DNA of 12,389 bases from JAYXXU01 sp037969155 (GTDB lineage Bacteria > Pseudomonadota > Gammaproteobacteria > Pseudomonadales > Moraxellaceae), in the NCBI GenBank assembly GCA_037969155.1, contig JBBKWW010000137.1:1-12389 (forward strand), given 5' to 3'. Under the pieces are notes generated by a model. The model did not search any database, was not told the DNA's origin, and worked only from the letters and a program-made list of their open reading frames with translations. Position numbers and translations under genes: made by a program. Below are positions 1-6,122 of this stretch, in pieces (the stretch's first letter is position 1; each line of letters opens with the position of its first letter).

Positions 1-170
1 CCCAACAGTCCTAAAGCACCAAACTGCCGCCACAAATCTGCTGGAAACTGATTGTTGCGATCGATATCAGCCGCACGAGGCGTGATTTGCTTCGCGGTAA
101 AGTGCTCTACACTATCGCGTAACGCATTAATGGTGTCGCCTAAGCCAAAGTTGATTCCGTGATAGCTCAT
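1..170 (-). CDS. liuA: Isovaleryl-CoA dehydrogenase, N-terminal part (cut by window edge)
   Basis: Only the first 56 codons are inside the window; the gene runs off the left edge. The visible protein begins MSYHGINFGLGD, continues with a helix containing ALRDSVEHFTAKQITPRAAD, then FPADLWRQFGALGLLG. This is the characteristic N-terminal alpha domain of isovaleryl-CoA dehydrogenases. These FAD enzymes oxidise isovaleryl-CoA to 3-methylcrotonyl-CoA in leucine catabolism and pass electrons to ETF. The start at 170 is supported by an AAGGA Shine-Dalgarno sequence about 6 nt upstream. The assignment to LiuA rather than another short-chain acyl-CoA dehydrogenase rests on the NFGLGDTINALRDSV opening typical of that family. 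The catalytic part is not visible, and no other liu genes can be seen here. Confidence 0.85.
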   Translation of the reverse strand, partial: MSYHGINFGLGDTINALRDSVEHFTAKQITPRAADIDRNNQFPADLWRQFGALGLL

Positions 171-194
171 CTTAAAGTCCTTGTTGTGAATTGA

Positions 195-425
195 ATCCGT
201 TTTAAAAATGAAGAAGATTTGGTTGAGGCATTGTTATATCAAATTTTAGATCGTTATCGTTGGACGGTCGCAGAAATTCAACTGAGTTTGGCCAACCAAT
301 CAGCATTTGATCAATTCTGTGCAGCGCACCGTAAATAAGATAAGGCCAGTGAGCAACTTTTACTGAAAAATACACGCCAGCATCTGATCCATTTGGCCAG
401 CACTGACGTGGTGATCGTCATGTAA
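195..425 (+). pseudogene. Decayed ORF with internal stop, family unknown
   Basis: Frame 3 reads as plausible protein from just after a TGA (192-194) to a TAA at 423-425, but is interrupted by TAA at 336-338. The first part (47 codons) contains EEDLVEALLYQILDRYRW, then TVAEIQLSLANQSAFDQFC. The second part (28 codons) contains EQLLLKNTRQHLIHLAST. Both halves have helix-like, normal amino-acid composition. There is no ATG or GTG start in the open frame, so the 5' end also appears lost. I do not recognise the family. Its position beside a plasmid-type partition module makes a remnant of a plasmid or mobile-element gene possible, but that is inference. It could also be chance open frame. Confidence 0.35.
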
Positions 426-437
426 TCTTTATATAAA

Positions 438-449
438 TATATATCTATA
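438..449. repeat. AT-rich 12-bp repeat, downstream copy (candidate partition site)
   Basis: The sequence TATATATCTATA occurs here, overlapping the stop codon of the RHH partner gene, and again at 1399-1410 in the parA promoter. Both copies lie in longer AT-rich tracts. Copies at the two ends of a parA/RHH operon are compatible with binding sites for the RHH protein (operator or centromere), but so AT-rich a match could also be chance. Confidence 0.4.
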
Positions 450-735
450 GGTTTAAATATTGTCGTAAGGCTGTGTCCACTAACTCTGTCTCAGTGACGC
501 GGCGGCCTTCTTGATTAGAGCGTTCAAAGGCCTCTCGCTTGAGTGCTTTTACCAACTCTGGCGTGAGGTTGAATATCTTCGTCAGCTTGGGCTGTCCCGT
601 ATTGCGGGTGGGGGGGCTGATTACTGCGCTAGCTGGACGACGTTCTGGTTGCTCTGATACGACCCCATCTAAAAAGCTGTTCGGATCTTTAGTGGCTAAA
701 AAATCCCGAGTATCTGGTTTTTTACGCATACTCAT
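445..735 (-). CDS. Ribbon-helix-helix partition partner (ParB/ParG-like)
   Basis: This 96-residue protein probably acts as the DNA-binding partner of the adjacent ParA ATPase, binding a centromere-like site and repressing its own operon. Residues 1-50 are polar, rich in Pro, Arg and Ser, and look flexible. Residues 51-96 fit a ribbon-helix-helix fold: a short strand LTKIFNL (51-57), a helix from about 59 to 75 (PELVKALKREAFERSNQ), a turn with Gly, and a second helix from about 81 to 94 (TETELVDTALRQYL). The start at 735 overlaps the parA stop as ATGA, with an AGAGG Shine-Dalgarno sequence inside parA, so translation is probably coupled. A second ATG lies two codons in. The family call rests on fold pattern and context, since small RHH proteins diverge too much for certainty by eye. 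Confidence 0.75.
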   Translation of the reverse strand: MSMRKKPDTRDFLATKDPNSFLDGVVSEQPERRPASAVISPPTRNTGQPKLTKIFNLTPELVKALKREAFERSNQEGRRVTETELVDTALRQYLNL

Positions 736-1358
736 AACTGTACCTCTTTAAAAAATGCTTCCATTTCTTGAATTGCAATGTGATCACGTCCCAGCTCTTG
801 CACGACTGCTCCTTCACCAATCGCGCGCCGAAAGGCGACCCGCTCACAGATTCGAGTCGGCAGCACATTCAGCTTTTGTTCATGTAGAAACTCTAGCATC
901 TCAGCAGCGTCTTTGGTGCGGGGATCAATGCGGGTCAGCAAAACTCGCACATCTAGTTCTGGATTATAGTCGCGTGCCATTTCGACCACTTCTAGCAAGT
1001 CTGTCATCGCTGCGGCATCTAGATTAGATGCACCGACGGGAATGATCGCCCGTTGCGCCAACAACAAGGCAGAGCGTAGGCCAGTGGAGTCACGGCCACC
1101 TGCGTCGACAACAGTGTGTTCAAAGCCTTTAGATAAGGGTTTGCCTTCGCTCAAAATCGCCTTGCCCGTTAGGCAGGTGGTGGTTGGTGACGGTTGATAG
1201 TCTGATTCACGTCGCCACGCTGCCCAACTGGCTGCACTGGCCTGCGGATCGCCATCAATCAATAATGTACGCTGTTGGCGTGCCAGCATCGTGGCGAGAT
1301 GTACCGCAGTGGTCGTCTTGCCGACACCCCCTTTGGTATTGACGCATGCAAAAATCAT
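732..1358 (-). CDS. parA: ParA-family partition ATPase
   Basis: This 208-residue protein is a small ParA/MinD-type ATPase without an N-terminal DNA-binding domain, like those that pair with small RHH partners (type Ib modules). The deviant Walker A motif KGGVGKT is at residues 9-15 with the signature Lys9. Walker A' is IDGDPQ (34-39), and the Walker B aspartate is in HTVVDAGGRDS (Asp85). The C-terminal half has LLTRIDPRTKDAAEMLEFL, usual in this family. The start at 1358 is chosen because the protein then opens directly with the Walker strand MIFACVNTKGG; an upstream in-frame start at 1541 would run through the promoter and add non-family sequence. The Shine-Dalgarno sequence is weak. The last codon overlaps the next gene by ATGA. 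Such pairs are typical of plasmids and integrated elements. No replication gene is visible here. Confidence 0.92.
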   Translation of the reverse strand: MIFACVNTKGGVGKTTTAVHLATMLARQQRTLLIDGDPQASAASWAAWRRESDYQPSPTTTCLTGKAILSEGKPLSKGFEHTVVDAGGRDSTGLRSALLLAQRAIIPVGASNLDAAAMTDLLEVVEMARDYNPELDVRVLLTRIDPRTKDAAEMLEFLHEQKLNVLPTRICERVAFRRAIGEGAVVQELGRDHIAIQEMEAFFKEVQL

Positions 1359-1387
1359 GGTGAGATAGGCCTGATCTGTTAATTTAT

Positions 1388-1411
1388 ATATAGGAATATA
1401 TATATCTATAT
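1388..1411. promoter_or_regulatory. Candidate RHH operator/centromere with AT-rich repeats
   Basis: An inverted pair ATATAG (1388-1393) and CTATAT (1406-1411), 12 bp apart, lies over the -10 region of the parA promoter. It includes the second copy of the 12-bp repeat TATATATCTATA (1399-1410). The position suits autorepression by the RHH protein. The assignment is inferred from position and repetition only. Confidence 0.45.
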
Positions 1412-1423
1412 TGAATAAATCAA
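1395..1423 (-). promoter_or_regulatory. Sigma70-type promoter of the parA/RHH operon
   Basis: On the minus strand a -35 element TTGATT (1423-1418) is separated by 17 bp from a -10 element TATATT (1400-1395). This places the start of transcription near 1388, about 30 nt before the parA ATG. Confidence 0.6.
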
Positions 1424-1557
1424 GCATGATTTTTAGCAACCTACGCAGATGATGCCAGTGAGTCGGCACTCCGCAAATTGGCCAAATTGTTGAAATGATA
1501 TGAGCAGTTTGGATGCTGGGAAAGCGCTGATAACATGGCATGATGAGAGAGGAGTCT

Positions 1558-1575
1558 ATGCTTACGACAGAGTGA
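1558..1575 (+). CDS. Five-codon leader ORF (MLTTE) before the acyl-CoA dehydrogenase
   Basis: A strong Shine-Dalgarno stretch AGAGGAG (1548-1554) is followed by ATG, four codons and TGA. The stop ends 4 nt before the dehydrogenase ATG at 1580. The dehydrogenase has no Shine-Dalgarno sequence of its own at normal spacing, so ribosomes may load here and re-initiate. An alternative is that a single-base change has shifted the original start out of frame. Nothing shows that the peptide itself has a function. Confidence 0.35.
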   Translation: MLTTE

Positions 1576-1579
1576 TTTT

Positions 1580-2743
1580 ATGCAGCTTAATCCCATTTAT
1601 TATAATGCCGAACATCTTGCATTTGCTGATGCTGTTCGTAAGTTCACTGCGCAAGAGATCACGCCTTTTGTCAATGATTGGGAGGAGTCCGAAACCTTCC
1701 CACGTGAATTATATCGCCAAGCTGCCGATGTTGGTTTGTTGGGTTTAGGTTTTCCTGAAGAGTTTGGCGGGATTGCTGACACTGATGCATTTCATGTGTT
1801 GCTGGCTGCGGTTGAGTTGGCACAGTGTGGTTCGGGTGGTGTATTGGCTTCGTTGCTGTCGCATAGTATTGGTGCACCACCCATTAAGAACGCTGGCAGT
1901 GATGAGATGAAGGCGCGGATCTTGCCACAGATTTTATCCGGTGAAAAAATTTCTGCACTGGCCATCACTGAGCCAGGAGGTGGTTCTGATGTCGCTGCTT
2001 TAACCACGAAGGCGGTTAAGGATGGTGATCATTATGTGGTTAGTGGTGAAAAAACCTTTATCACCTCTGGTATTCGCGCTGACTATTATAGCGTCGCGGT
2101 GCGCACTGATCCGAATGCCAAGGGTGCCAATGGTGTGTCGATGTTATTGATCGAAGGCGATACGGCTGGCATCACCAAAACGCCATTGAAAAAAATGGGT
2201 TGGTGGTCATCCGATACGGCACAATTGCATTTTGACCAGTGTCGTGTGCCTGTCAGTAATTTGATTGGGCCTGAAAACTTCGGTTTTATGGTTATCATGC
2301 AAAACTTTAATATGGAGCGATTTTTTTTGGCGGCCTCTAGCTATGGTTTTGCTAAGGTCTGTTACCAAGATACATTGGATTGGGCGCAGCAACGCAAAAC
2401 CTTTGGTAAACGTTTGGTCGATCATCAAGTGGTACGGCACAAACTAGTCGAAATGGCGACTCAGTTGCATGCCACTCGTGCGTTACTAGAAGACACTGCT
2501 TGGCGGCTGAATCAGCCCAACCAACAAGGCAATGACTTGGTGGCGCAGATCTGTATGCTGAAAAACCATGCTACACGTACCATGCAATTGTGTGCGGATC
2601 ACGCGGTGCAAACTCTCGGTGGTATGGGCTATATGCGCGGTACACGGGTCGAGCGGATTTATCGTGAGGTCAAAGTGAATATGATCGGCGGTGGTGCCGA
2701 GGAAGTCATGAAAGAGCTGGCCAGCCGTCAATTGGGCTACTAA
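1580..2743 (+). CDS. Acyl-CoA dehydrogenase
   Basis: This complete 387-residue acyl-CoA dehydrogenase is an FAD flavoprotein that introduces the alpha,beta double bond into an acyl-CoA and donates electrons to ETF. It has the usual order of N-terminal helical domain (to about 120), beta domain with the flavin motif ALAITEPGGGSDV (127-138) and SGEKTFITSG (155-164), and C-terminal helices with WAQQRKTFGKRLVDHQ (268-283) and QTLGGMGYMRGTRVERIYRE. At the usual catalytic-Glu site of medium-chain enzymes it has Gly residues (IGGGAEEVM, 369-377). A Glu is present in NMER (Glu246), the position used by isovaleryl- and long-chain-type enzymes, so Glu246 is probably the base. Substrate cannot be read from sequence. 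The start at 1580 is the only good one, since no in-frame ATG, GTG or TTG lies upstream before the TGA at 1544. It is separated from liuA by the parA island. Confidence 0.93.
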   Translation: MQLNPIYYNAEHLAFADAVRKFTAQEITPFVNDWEESETFPRELYRQAADVGLLGLGFPEEFGGIADTDAFHVLLAAVELAQCGSGGVLASLLSHSIGAPPIKNAGSDEMKARILPQILSGEKISALAITEPGGGSDVAALTTKAVKDGDHYVVSGEKTFITSGIRADYYSVAVRTDPNAKGANGVSMLLIEGDTAGITKTPLKKMGWWSSDTAQLHFDQCRVPVSNLIGPENFGFMVIMQNFNMERFFLAASSYGFAKVCYQDTLDWAQQRKTFGKRLVDHQVVRHKLVEMATQLHATRALLEDTAWRLNQPNQQGNDLVAQICMLKNHATRTMQLCADHAVQTLGGMGYMRGTRVERIYREVKVNMIGGGAEEVMKELASRQLGY

Positions 2744-2764
2744 AACACTATAGCAGTAGCGCCA

Positions 2765-2792
2765 AACAAGCACGGCTTAATTCATGCTTGTT
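2765..2792. terminator. Hairpin between convergent genes, possible bidirectional terminator
   Basis: AACAAGCA (2765-2772) pairs perfectly with TGCTTGTT (2785-2792) across a 12-nt loop, between the stop of the acyl-CoA dehydrogenase gene and that of the convergent lysR gene. There is no clear T-tract on either side, so terminator activity is uncertain. Confidence 0.4.
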
Positions 2793-2825
2793 CGGCCTGT
2801 GTTGACATTTTACACGCGCAGCAGA

Positions 2826-3722
2826 TTAGCGCTGCTGCCGCTGATCCACTAGTTTTTCGACTAAAAAATCAATCAAGCTTCTGACCTTTGGCGTTAGGTA
2901 TTTGCGACTGGTGTAGACCGCATATAAGGTCGGCGCAAAAAATATTTGTTCAGGTAAAATCTGTACCAAGCGTCCAGTCGCCACATCGTTCTTAACCATC
3001 CACAAGGGCAGATAAGTCATGCCAATACCGGTGCGCGCCAGCTCTAAGCCGAGTGCGTTATCATTGGTACGAAACACAGCTTTATGGTGAAGCTTAAGCT
3101 CGCCTTCCGGTGTATTGATGGTGATTTTTTCGAGCGATACATAAGTTGGCAGAATCATCGCGTGTTGTTCGATTTGGCGAGGATCTGTAATGGGTGCATG
3201 CTGTTGCAGGTAATGTGGCGCAGCAACCAATACAAATTCAACTGGACTTAACGGTCGAGCAATCAAATTCGGCGCAGGCTCATAGGTGGCGCGTAACGCC
3301 AGATCGTAGCCTTCTTCAGTCAGATTAACGTGCCGATTTTCCAGCACCATCTCAATCACCACATCGGGAAAGCGTTGGTGGTATTCCGTCATCAGAGCCG
3401 CAAAATAAGTATTGGCCAGCCAGACTGGTGCAGTCACGCGGAGTGTACCGCGTGGCTCAGTGACCACTTGTCCAATCGCTTGACTGGCATTTTCCAAAAT
3501 ATCGAGTGCTTCGCAGCATTGCTCGTAATAAATTTGTCCTGCTTCAGTCAGGCTGAGATGCCGCGTGGTGCGATTCAGTAAGCGCACACCGAGATCTTGT
3601 TCGAGTCGTGAGACATGCTTGCTGGTCATCGCTGTGGATAAATTCAGCCGATCTGCTGCCGCGACGAAACTCTTGTATTCGACGATTTCACGAAACACGC
3701 GAAGGCTGAGTAAAGTATCCAT
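2826..3722 (-). CDS. LysR-family transcriptional regulator
   Basis: This is a typical LysR-type regulator of 298-299 residues. The winged helix-turn-helix occupies about residues 1-60, with SFVAAADRLNLSTAMTSKHV forming the recognition region and LEQDLGVRLLNRTTRHLSLTEAG the wing. A linker helix follows, then the effector-binding domain from about 90 (TLRVTAPVWLANTYFAALM) to the end. It belongs to the broad group with the RTTRHLSLTEAG signature, whose ligands are diverse and cannot be read here. Two adjacent ATGs occur, at 3725 and 3722. The AGGA Shine-Dalgarno sequence is only 2 nt from the first and 5 nt from the second, so 3722 is preferred. It is divergent from the dihydroorotase-family gene 222 bp away, which is its most likely target together with itself. 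Confidence 0.95.
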   Translation of the reverse strand: MDTLLSLRVFREIVEYKSFVAAADRLNLSTAMTSKHVSRLEQDLGVRLLNRTTRHLSLTEAGQIYYEQCCEALDILENASQAIGQVVTEPRGTLRVTAPVWLANTYFAALMTEYHQRFPDVVIEMVLENRHVNLTEEGYDLALRATYEPAPNLIARPLSPVEFVLVAAPHYLQQHAPITDPRQIEQHAMILPTYVSLEKITINTPEGELKLHHKAVFRTNDNALGLELARTGIGMTYLPLWMVKNDVATGRLVQILPEQIFFAPTLYAVYTSRKYLTPKVRSLIDFLVEKLVDQRQQR

Positions 3723-3746
3723 CATTATCCTGATCTGTATTGTTTA

Positions 3747-3764
3747 TGCTAAAGAAATTTAGCA
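3747..3764. promoter_or_regulatory. 18-bp perfect inverted repeat, candidate LysR/autoregulatory site
   Basis: TGCTAAA (3747-3753) and TTTAGCA (3758-3764) form a perfect 7-bp inverted repeat around GAAA. It lies 25 bp upstream of the lysR start, in the divergent intergenic region. The internal T-N10-A symmetry is close to the LysR-box style (T-N11-A). Binding by this LysR protein is inferred. Confidence 0.5.
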
Positions 3765-3885
3765 GCAATGCTTCATGCCTCGCTGATTTTTTTAGGCACA
3801 AAGTGTGATGGTTACCGATAATGCAGCAAGTGGCTTCGGTTGTGTAGACTTTCTGTGCAAAACATTGAAAAAAACGCTAGGTCAC

Positions 3886-3914
3886 TTGGGCAAGGTATGG
3901 TTTGCGCGTATAGT
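3886..3914 (+). promoter_or_regulatory. Sigma70-type promoter of the dihydroorotase-family gene
   Basis: TTGGGC (3886-3891), a 17-bp spacer and TATAGT (3909-3914) make a good housekeeping promoter. Transcription should begin near 3921, leaving a leader of about 23 nt before the ATG at 3944. Confidence 0.65.
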
Positions 3915-3943
3915 TTGGACACACCTTTCGTTAGAGACTCATC

Positions 3944-5293
3944 ATGTCCACCCTCGGCTCGCAAAGTATTCTGATTCGCAATGCCCGTATTGTTAATGAA
4001 GGCCAACAGTTCGACGCTGATGTGCTTGTGATAGAGGGTCGAATTGCCAAAATTGCACCTAGTATTGATACAACGGCAGATATCGAAATTGATGCCTCAG
4101 GTCAGTATTTGTTACCCGGTATGATCGACGATCAGGTGCATTTTCGTGATCCAGGCATGCCGCACAAAGGCAGTATGGCCACCGAATCACGTGCAGCAGT
4201 GGCGGGTGGTATCACCAGTTTCATGGATATGCCGAACACCAATCCACCAACGTTAAACGTCGCAGCGTTAGTGGCCAAAAAACAACATGCCGCAACAGTC
4301 AGTGTCGCCAATTATGGCTTTCACTTCGGGGTGAGTAACGATAATATCGACATCGTGGCTGGACTCGACCCCAACAGTGTGTCGGGTGTAAAAGTCTTTA
4401 TGGGCGCATCGACCGGCAACATGCTGGTCGACGATCCCAAAATTTTAGAGCGGCTGTTTGCTGAAGTGCCGACTATTTTGCTGACCCATTGTGAGCATAC
4501 GCCGAGCATTACCGCCAATGAACAACGCTATAAAGCAGAGTATGGCGATGATATTCCAGTGCACTTGCATCCGGTGATTCGGGATCATGCGGCGTGTTAT
4601 CGGTCTTCGTCTTATGCAGTGGGGCTGGCAAAAAAATACAATACCCGTCTGCATGTGTTGCATCTGACCACCGCCAAAGAACTTGAGATGTTTGAGGCCA
4701 AACCGACCGCCGAAAAACGCATTACGGCCGAAGTCTGTGTGCATCATCTTTGGTTTGAAGAGAGCAGCTATCAGACTCTCGGCAACCTGATTAAATGTAA
4801 CCCCGCGATCAAGGGCATGGCTGATCGTCAAGCGCTGCGCCAAGCCGTGGTTGATGGCCGGATTGATGTGATTGGTACCGACCACGCCCCGCATACATGG
4901 GAAGAAAAACAAAATCCGTATAGCAAAGCCCCCGCGGGTTTGCCGCTGGTACAGCATGCGTTGCCAGCATTGTTGGAACTGGTTGATCAAGGCGTTCTAC
5001 CGTTAGAGTTGATGGTCGCTAAAAGCAGCCATCGGGTCGCCGATCTGTTTCAGATTACAGATCGTGGCTATATCCGTGAAGGCTATTGGGCGGATCTGGT
5101 GCTGGTCAAGCGGCATGAGATTGCTATTGCGGTGAAAGACCAGCCGATTCTCGCGCATTGTGGCTGGACACCGTTTGTACATGAGGCCTTCCATTACACG
5201 GTAGAAACCACGATTGTATCGGGTCAGATTGCATGGCAAGACGGCCAAGTGCAGGATGAGTGTCGCGGTGAGGCGTTGGCGTTTAGTCGCTAA
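3944..5293 (+). CDS. Dihydroorotase (class I, amidohydrolase superfamily)
   Basis: This 449-residue cyclic amidohydrolase closely resembles the Bacteroidetes-type class I dihydroorotases, which interconvert N-carbamoyl-L-aspartate and L-dihydroorotate in pyrimidine synthesis. An N-terminal beta domain (1-60) leads into the metal-binding TIM barrel. Visible motifs are GMIDDQVHFRDPG (59-71), the lysine of GVKVFMGASTGNML (Lys150, the bridging carboxylated Lys), THCEH (His182), LHVLHLTTA (His240), TAEVCVHHLWF, and GTDHAPHTWEEK (Asp313). The usual first HxH histidine is Gln64, with His66 retained. From memory of the family, QVH is common in this subclass and is not by itself a sign of inactivity. 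A barrel-end KAPAGLPLVQH and a C-terminal beta domain (IREGYWADLVLV) complete it. Since many proteobacteria also carry a class II PyrC, it may be a second isozyme or act on another cyclic amide. The divergent LysR regulator hints at inducible expression. Confidence 0.9.
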   Translation: MSTLGSQSILIRNARIVNEGQQFDADVLVIEGRIAKIAPSIDTTADIEIDASGQYLLPGMIDDQVHFRDPGMPHKGSMATESRAAVAGGITSFMDMPNTNPPTLNVAALVAKKQHAATVSVANYGFHFGVSNDNIDIVAGLDPNSVSGVKVFMGASTGNMLVDDPKILERLFAEVPTILLTHCEHTPSITANEQRYKAEYGDDIPVHLHPVIRDHAACYRSSSYAVGLAKKYNTRLHVLHLTTAKELEMFEAKPTAEKRITAEVCVHHLWFEESSYQTLGNLIKCNPAIKGMADRQALRQAVVDGRIDVIGTDHAPHTWEEKQNPYSKAPAGLPLVQHALPALLELVDQGVLPLELMVAKSSHRVADLFQITDRGYIREGYWADLVLVKRHEIAIAVKDQPILAHCGWTPFVHEAFHYTVETTIVSGQIAWQDGQVQDECRGEALAFSR

Positions 5294-5321
5294 CGGCTGG
5301 TTGATTCACTAGATGTGATTG

Positions 5322-5351
5322 GCTGCACTGACTGGTTTGAGTCGGTGCAGC
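5322..5351. terminator. Strong hairpin between convergent genes, bidirectional terminator candidate
   Basis: GCTGCAC (5322-5328) pairs with GTGCAGC (5345-5351). One T-G pair follows, then GACT with AGTC, closing a 6-nt loop: a 12-bp stem in all. It lies between the stops of the dihydroorotase-family gene and the convergent tetR gene. It lacks a proper T-tract on either strand, so it may work with Rho or as an RNA 3'-end stabiliser. Confidence 0.55.
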
Positions 5352-5363
5352 TAAAGCTCTTCA

Positions 5364-6035
5364 TCAGGGCTTTAATGCTGCCATTGCACGTGCACCAAAA
5401 AGAATCATGTGCAGGATCTCGACCGTCTGTGCCAGCACTTGCGCTTGGCCAGACTTATCTTGCTCGACAGCAGTCGCCCCCATCGCAAATACCAAGCGTG
5501 TGATGGCTTTGGCGACCAAGTCGGGTGCGTGTAATTGATGACCTTGTGCGTGCTCTAAGCGTACCAAATCAACTTGCAGCTCTTGTTCAAAAAAACACAG
5601 TTGTTGATCGACTGCTTGCTTAAAGGCCACGGAACCGACCTTGCCTTCGCGCAGCAATAACTGCAAATAGCCTTGCTCTGCTTGTAATTGCTCCATAAAC
5701 ACTTCTACGGACGACTGCACGATGCTGCGCTCCGCCGAGGCGCGTTGTCTTGCCTCACCAATAATACTGCGCAACTCAGTGCCTGCTCGCTCAATCAACG
5801 CGATGGCCAGCTCATCGACATCCCGAAAGTGCCGATAAAAACTATTCGGCGCAATACCTGCTTCACGCGCGATTTCGCGTAAACCGATGGTCGAAATACT
5901 GCGATGAGGGCCGACCAGATGTAAGGCTGCGTCAATCAACTCCTCTCGACTGATCGACACACGGCGACCTTGTGCAGTGCGTAACTCCAATAGTGGTGCT
6001 GTGATCGGTGCGGTGGTGATATCGGGTAAGCGCAT
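5364..6035 (-). CDS. TetR-family repressor, FabR/DesT-like
   Basis: This 223-residue TetR-family regulator has an HTH at about residues 48-70 (TIGLREIAREAGIAPNSFYRHF), followed by RDVDELAIALIERAGTELR. That continuation is very close to the FabR (YijC) and Pseudomonas DesT pattern. Those proteins sense the saturated/unsaturated acyl balance and repress unsaturated fatty-acid or desaturase genes. The C-terminal ligand domain has the QLLLREGKVGSVAFKQAVDQQ stretch seen in the same family. The gene is divergent from the reductase-desaturase operon, the same arrangement as desT-desCB, and a palindrome covers both promoters. The N-terminal 25 residues before RRVSISREELIDAAL are longer than usual. 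The Shine-Dalgarno sequence is poor, and no internal Met offers a shorter start. The ligand is inferred from family and context. Confidence 0.92.
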   Translation of the reverse strand: MRLPDITTAPITAPLLELRTAQGRRVSISREELIDAALHLVGPHRSISTIGLREIAREAGIAPNSFYRHFRDVDELAIALIERAGTELRSIIGEARQRASAERSIVQSSVEVFMEQLQAEQGYLQLLLREGKVGSVAFKQAVDQQLCFFEQELQVDLVRLEHAQGHQLHAPDLVAKAITRLVFAMGATAVEQDKSGQAQVLAQTVEILHMILFGARAMAALKP

Positions 6036-6092
6036 GATGGTGGGGTGTAATCAGTAAGCAATTTTCATTATAAAGCGAAATTGTCATAAAAG

Positions 6093-6122
6093 ATAATATA
6101 CATCTGTATATACATGTGTATA
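6093..6122 (-). promoter_or_regulatory. Promoter of the FabR/DesT-like tetR gene
   Basis: On the minus strand the other arm of the palindrome reads TATACA (6122-6117), followed after 18 bp by TATTAT (6098-6093). The two divergent promoters thus overlap face to face on the same operator, implying autorepression. Confidence 0.45.
6097..6122. promoter_or_regulatory. 26-bp near-palindromic operator of the desaturase locus
   Basis: The site reads TATACA, two bases, the perfect palindrome TGTATATACA (6105-6114), two bases, TGTATA. Only the two 2-bp positions break the symmetry. It lies in the 124-bp region between the divergent tetR gene and the reductase-desaturase operon, and covers the promoter core of both. 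It is the obvious binding site for the FabR/DesT-like repressor, but binding is inferred. Confidence 0.6.

Noticed and set aside
426..458. AT-rich tract as a replication origin
   Set aside because: No iterons, DnaA boxes or replication gene nearby; the tract is better explained as part of the partition module.
755..1027. 90-codon plus-strand frame within parA
   Set aside because: Antisense shadow of a clearly coding ParA sequence with no start signal.
1359..1541. Upstream start at 1541 for parA, adding 61 residues
   Set aside because: The extra residues run through the promoter and repeats and do not look like ParA; the Walker strand begins immediately after the ATG at 1358.
4445..4990. 181-codon open frame on the minus strand inside the dihydroorotase gene
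   Set aside because: It lies fully within a well-supported gene on the other strand, matches no family I know, and its composition mirrors the coding strand.
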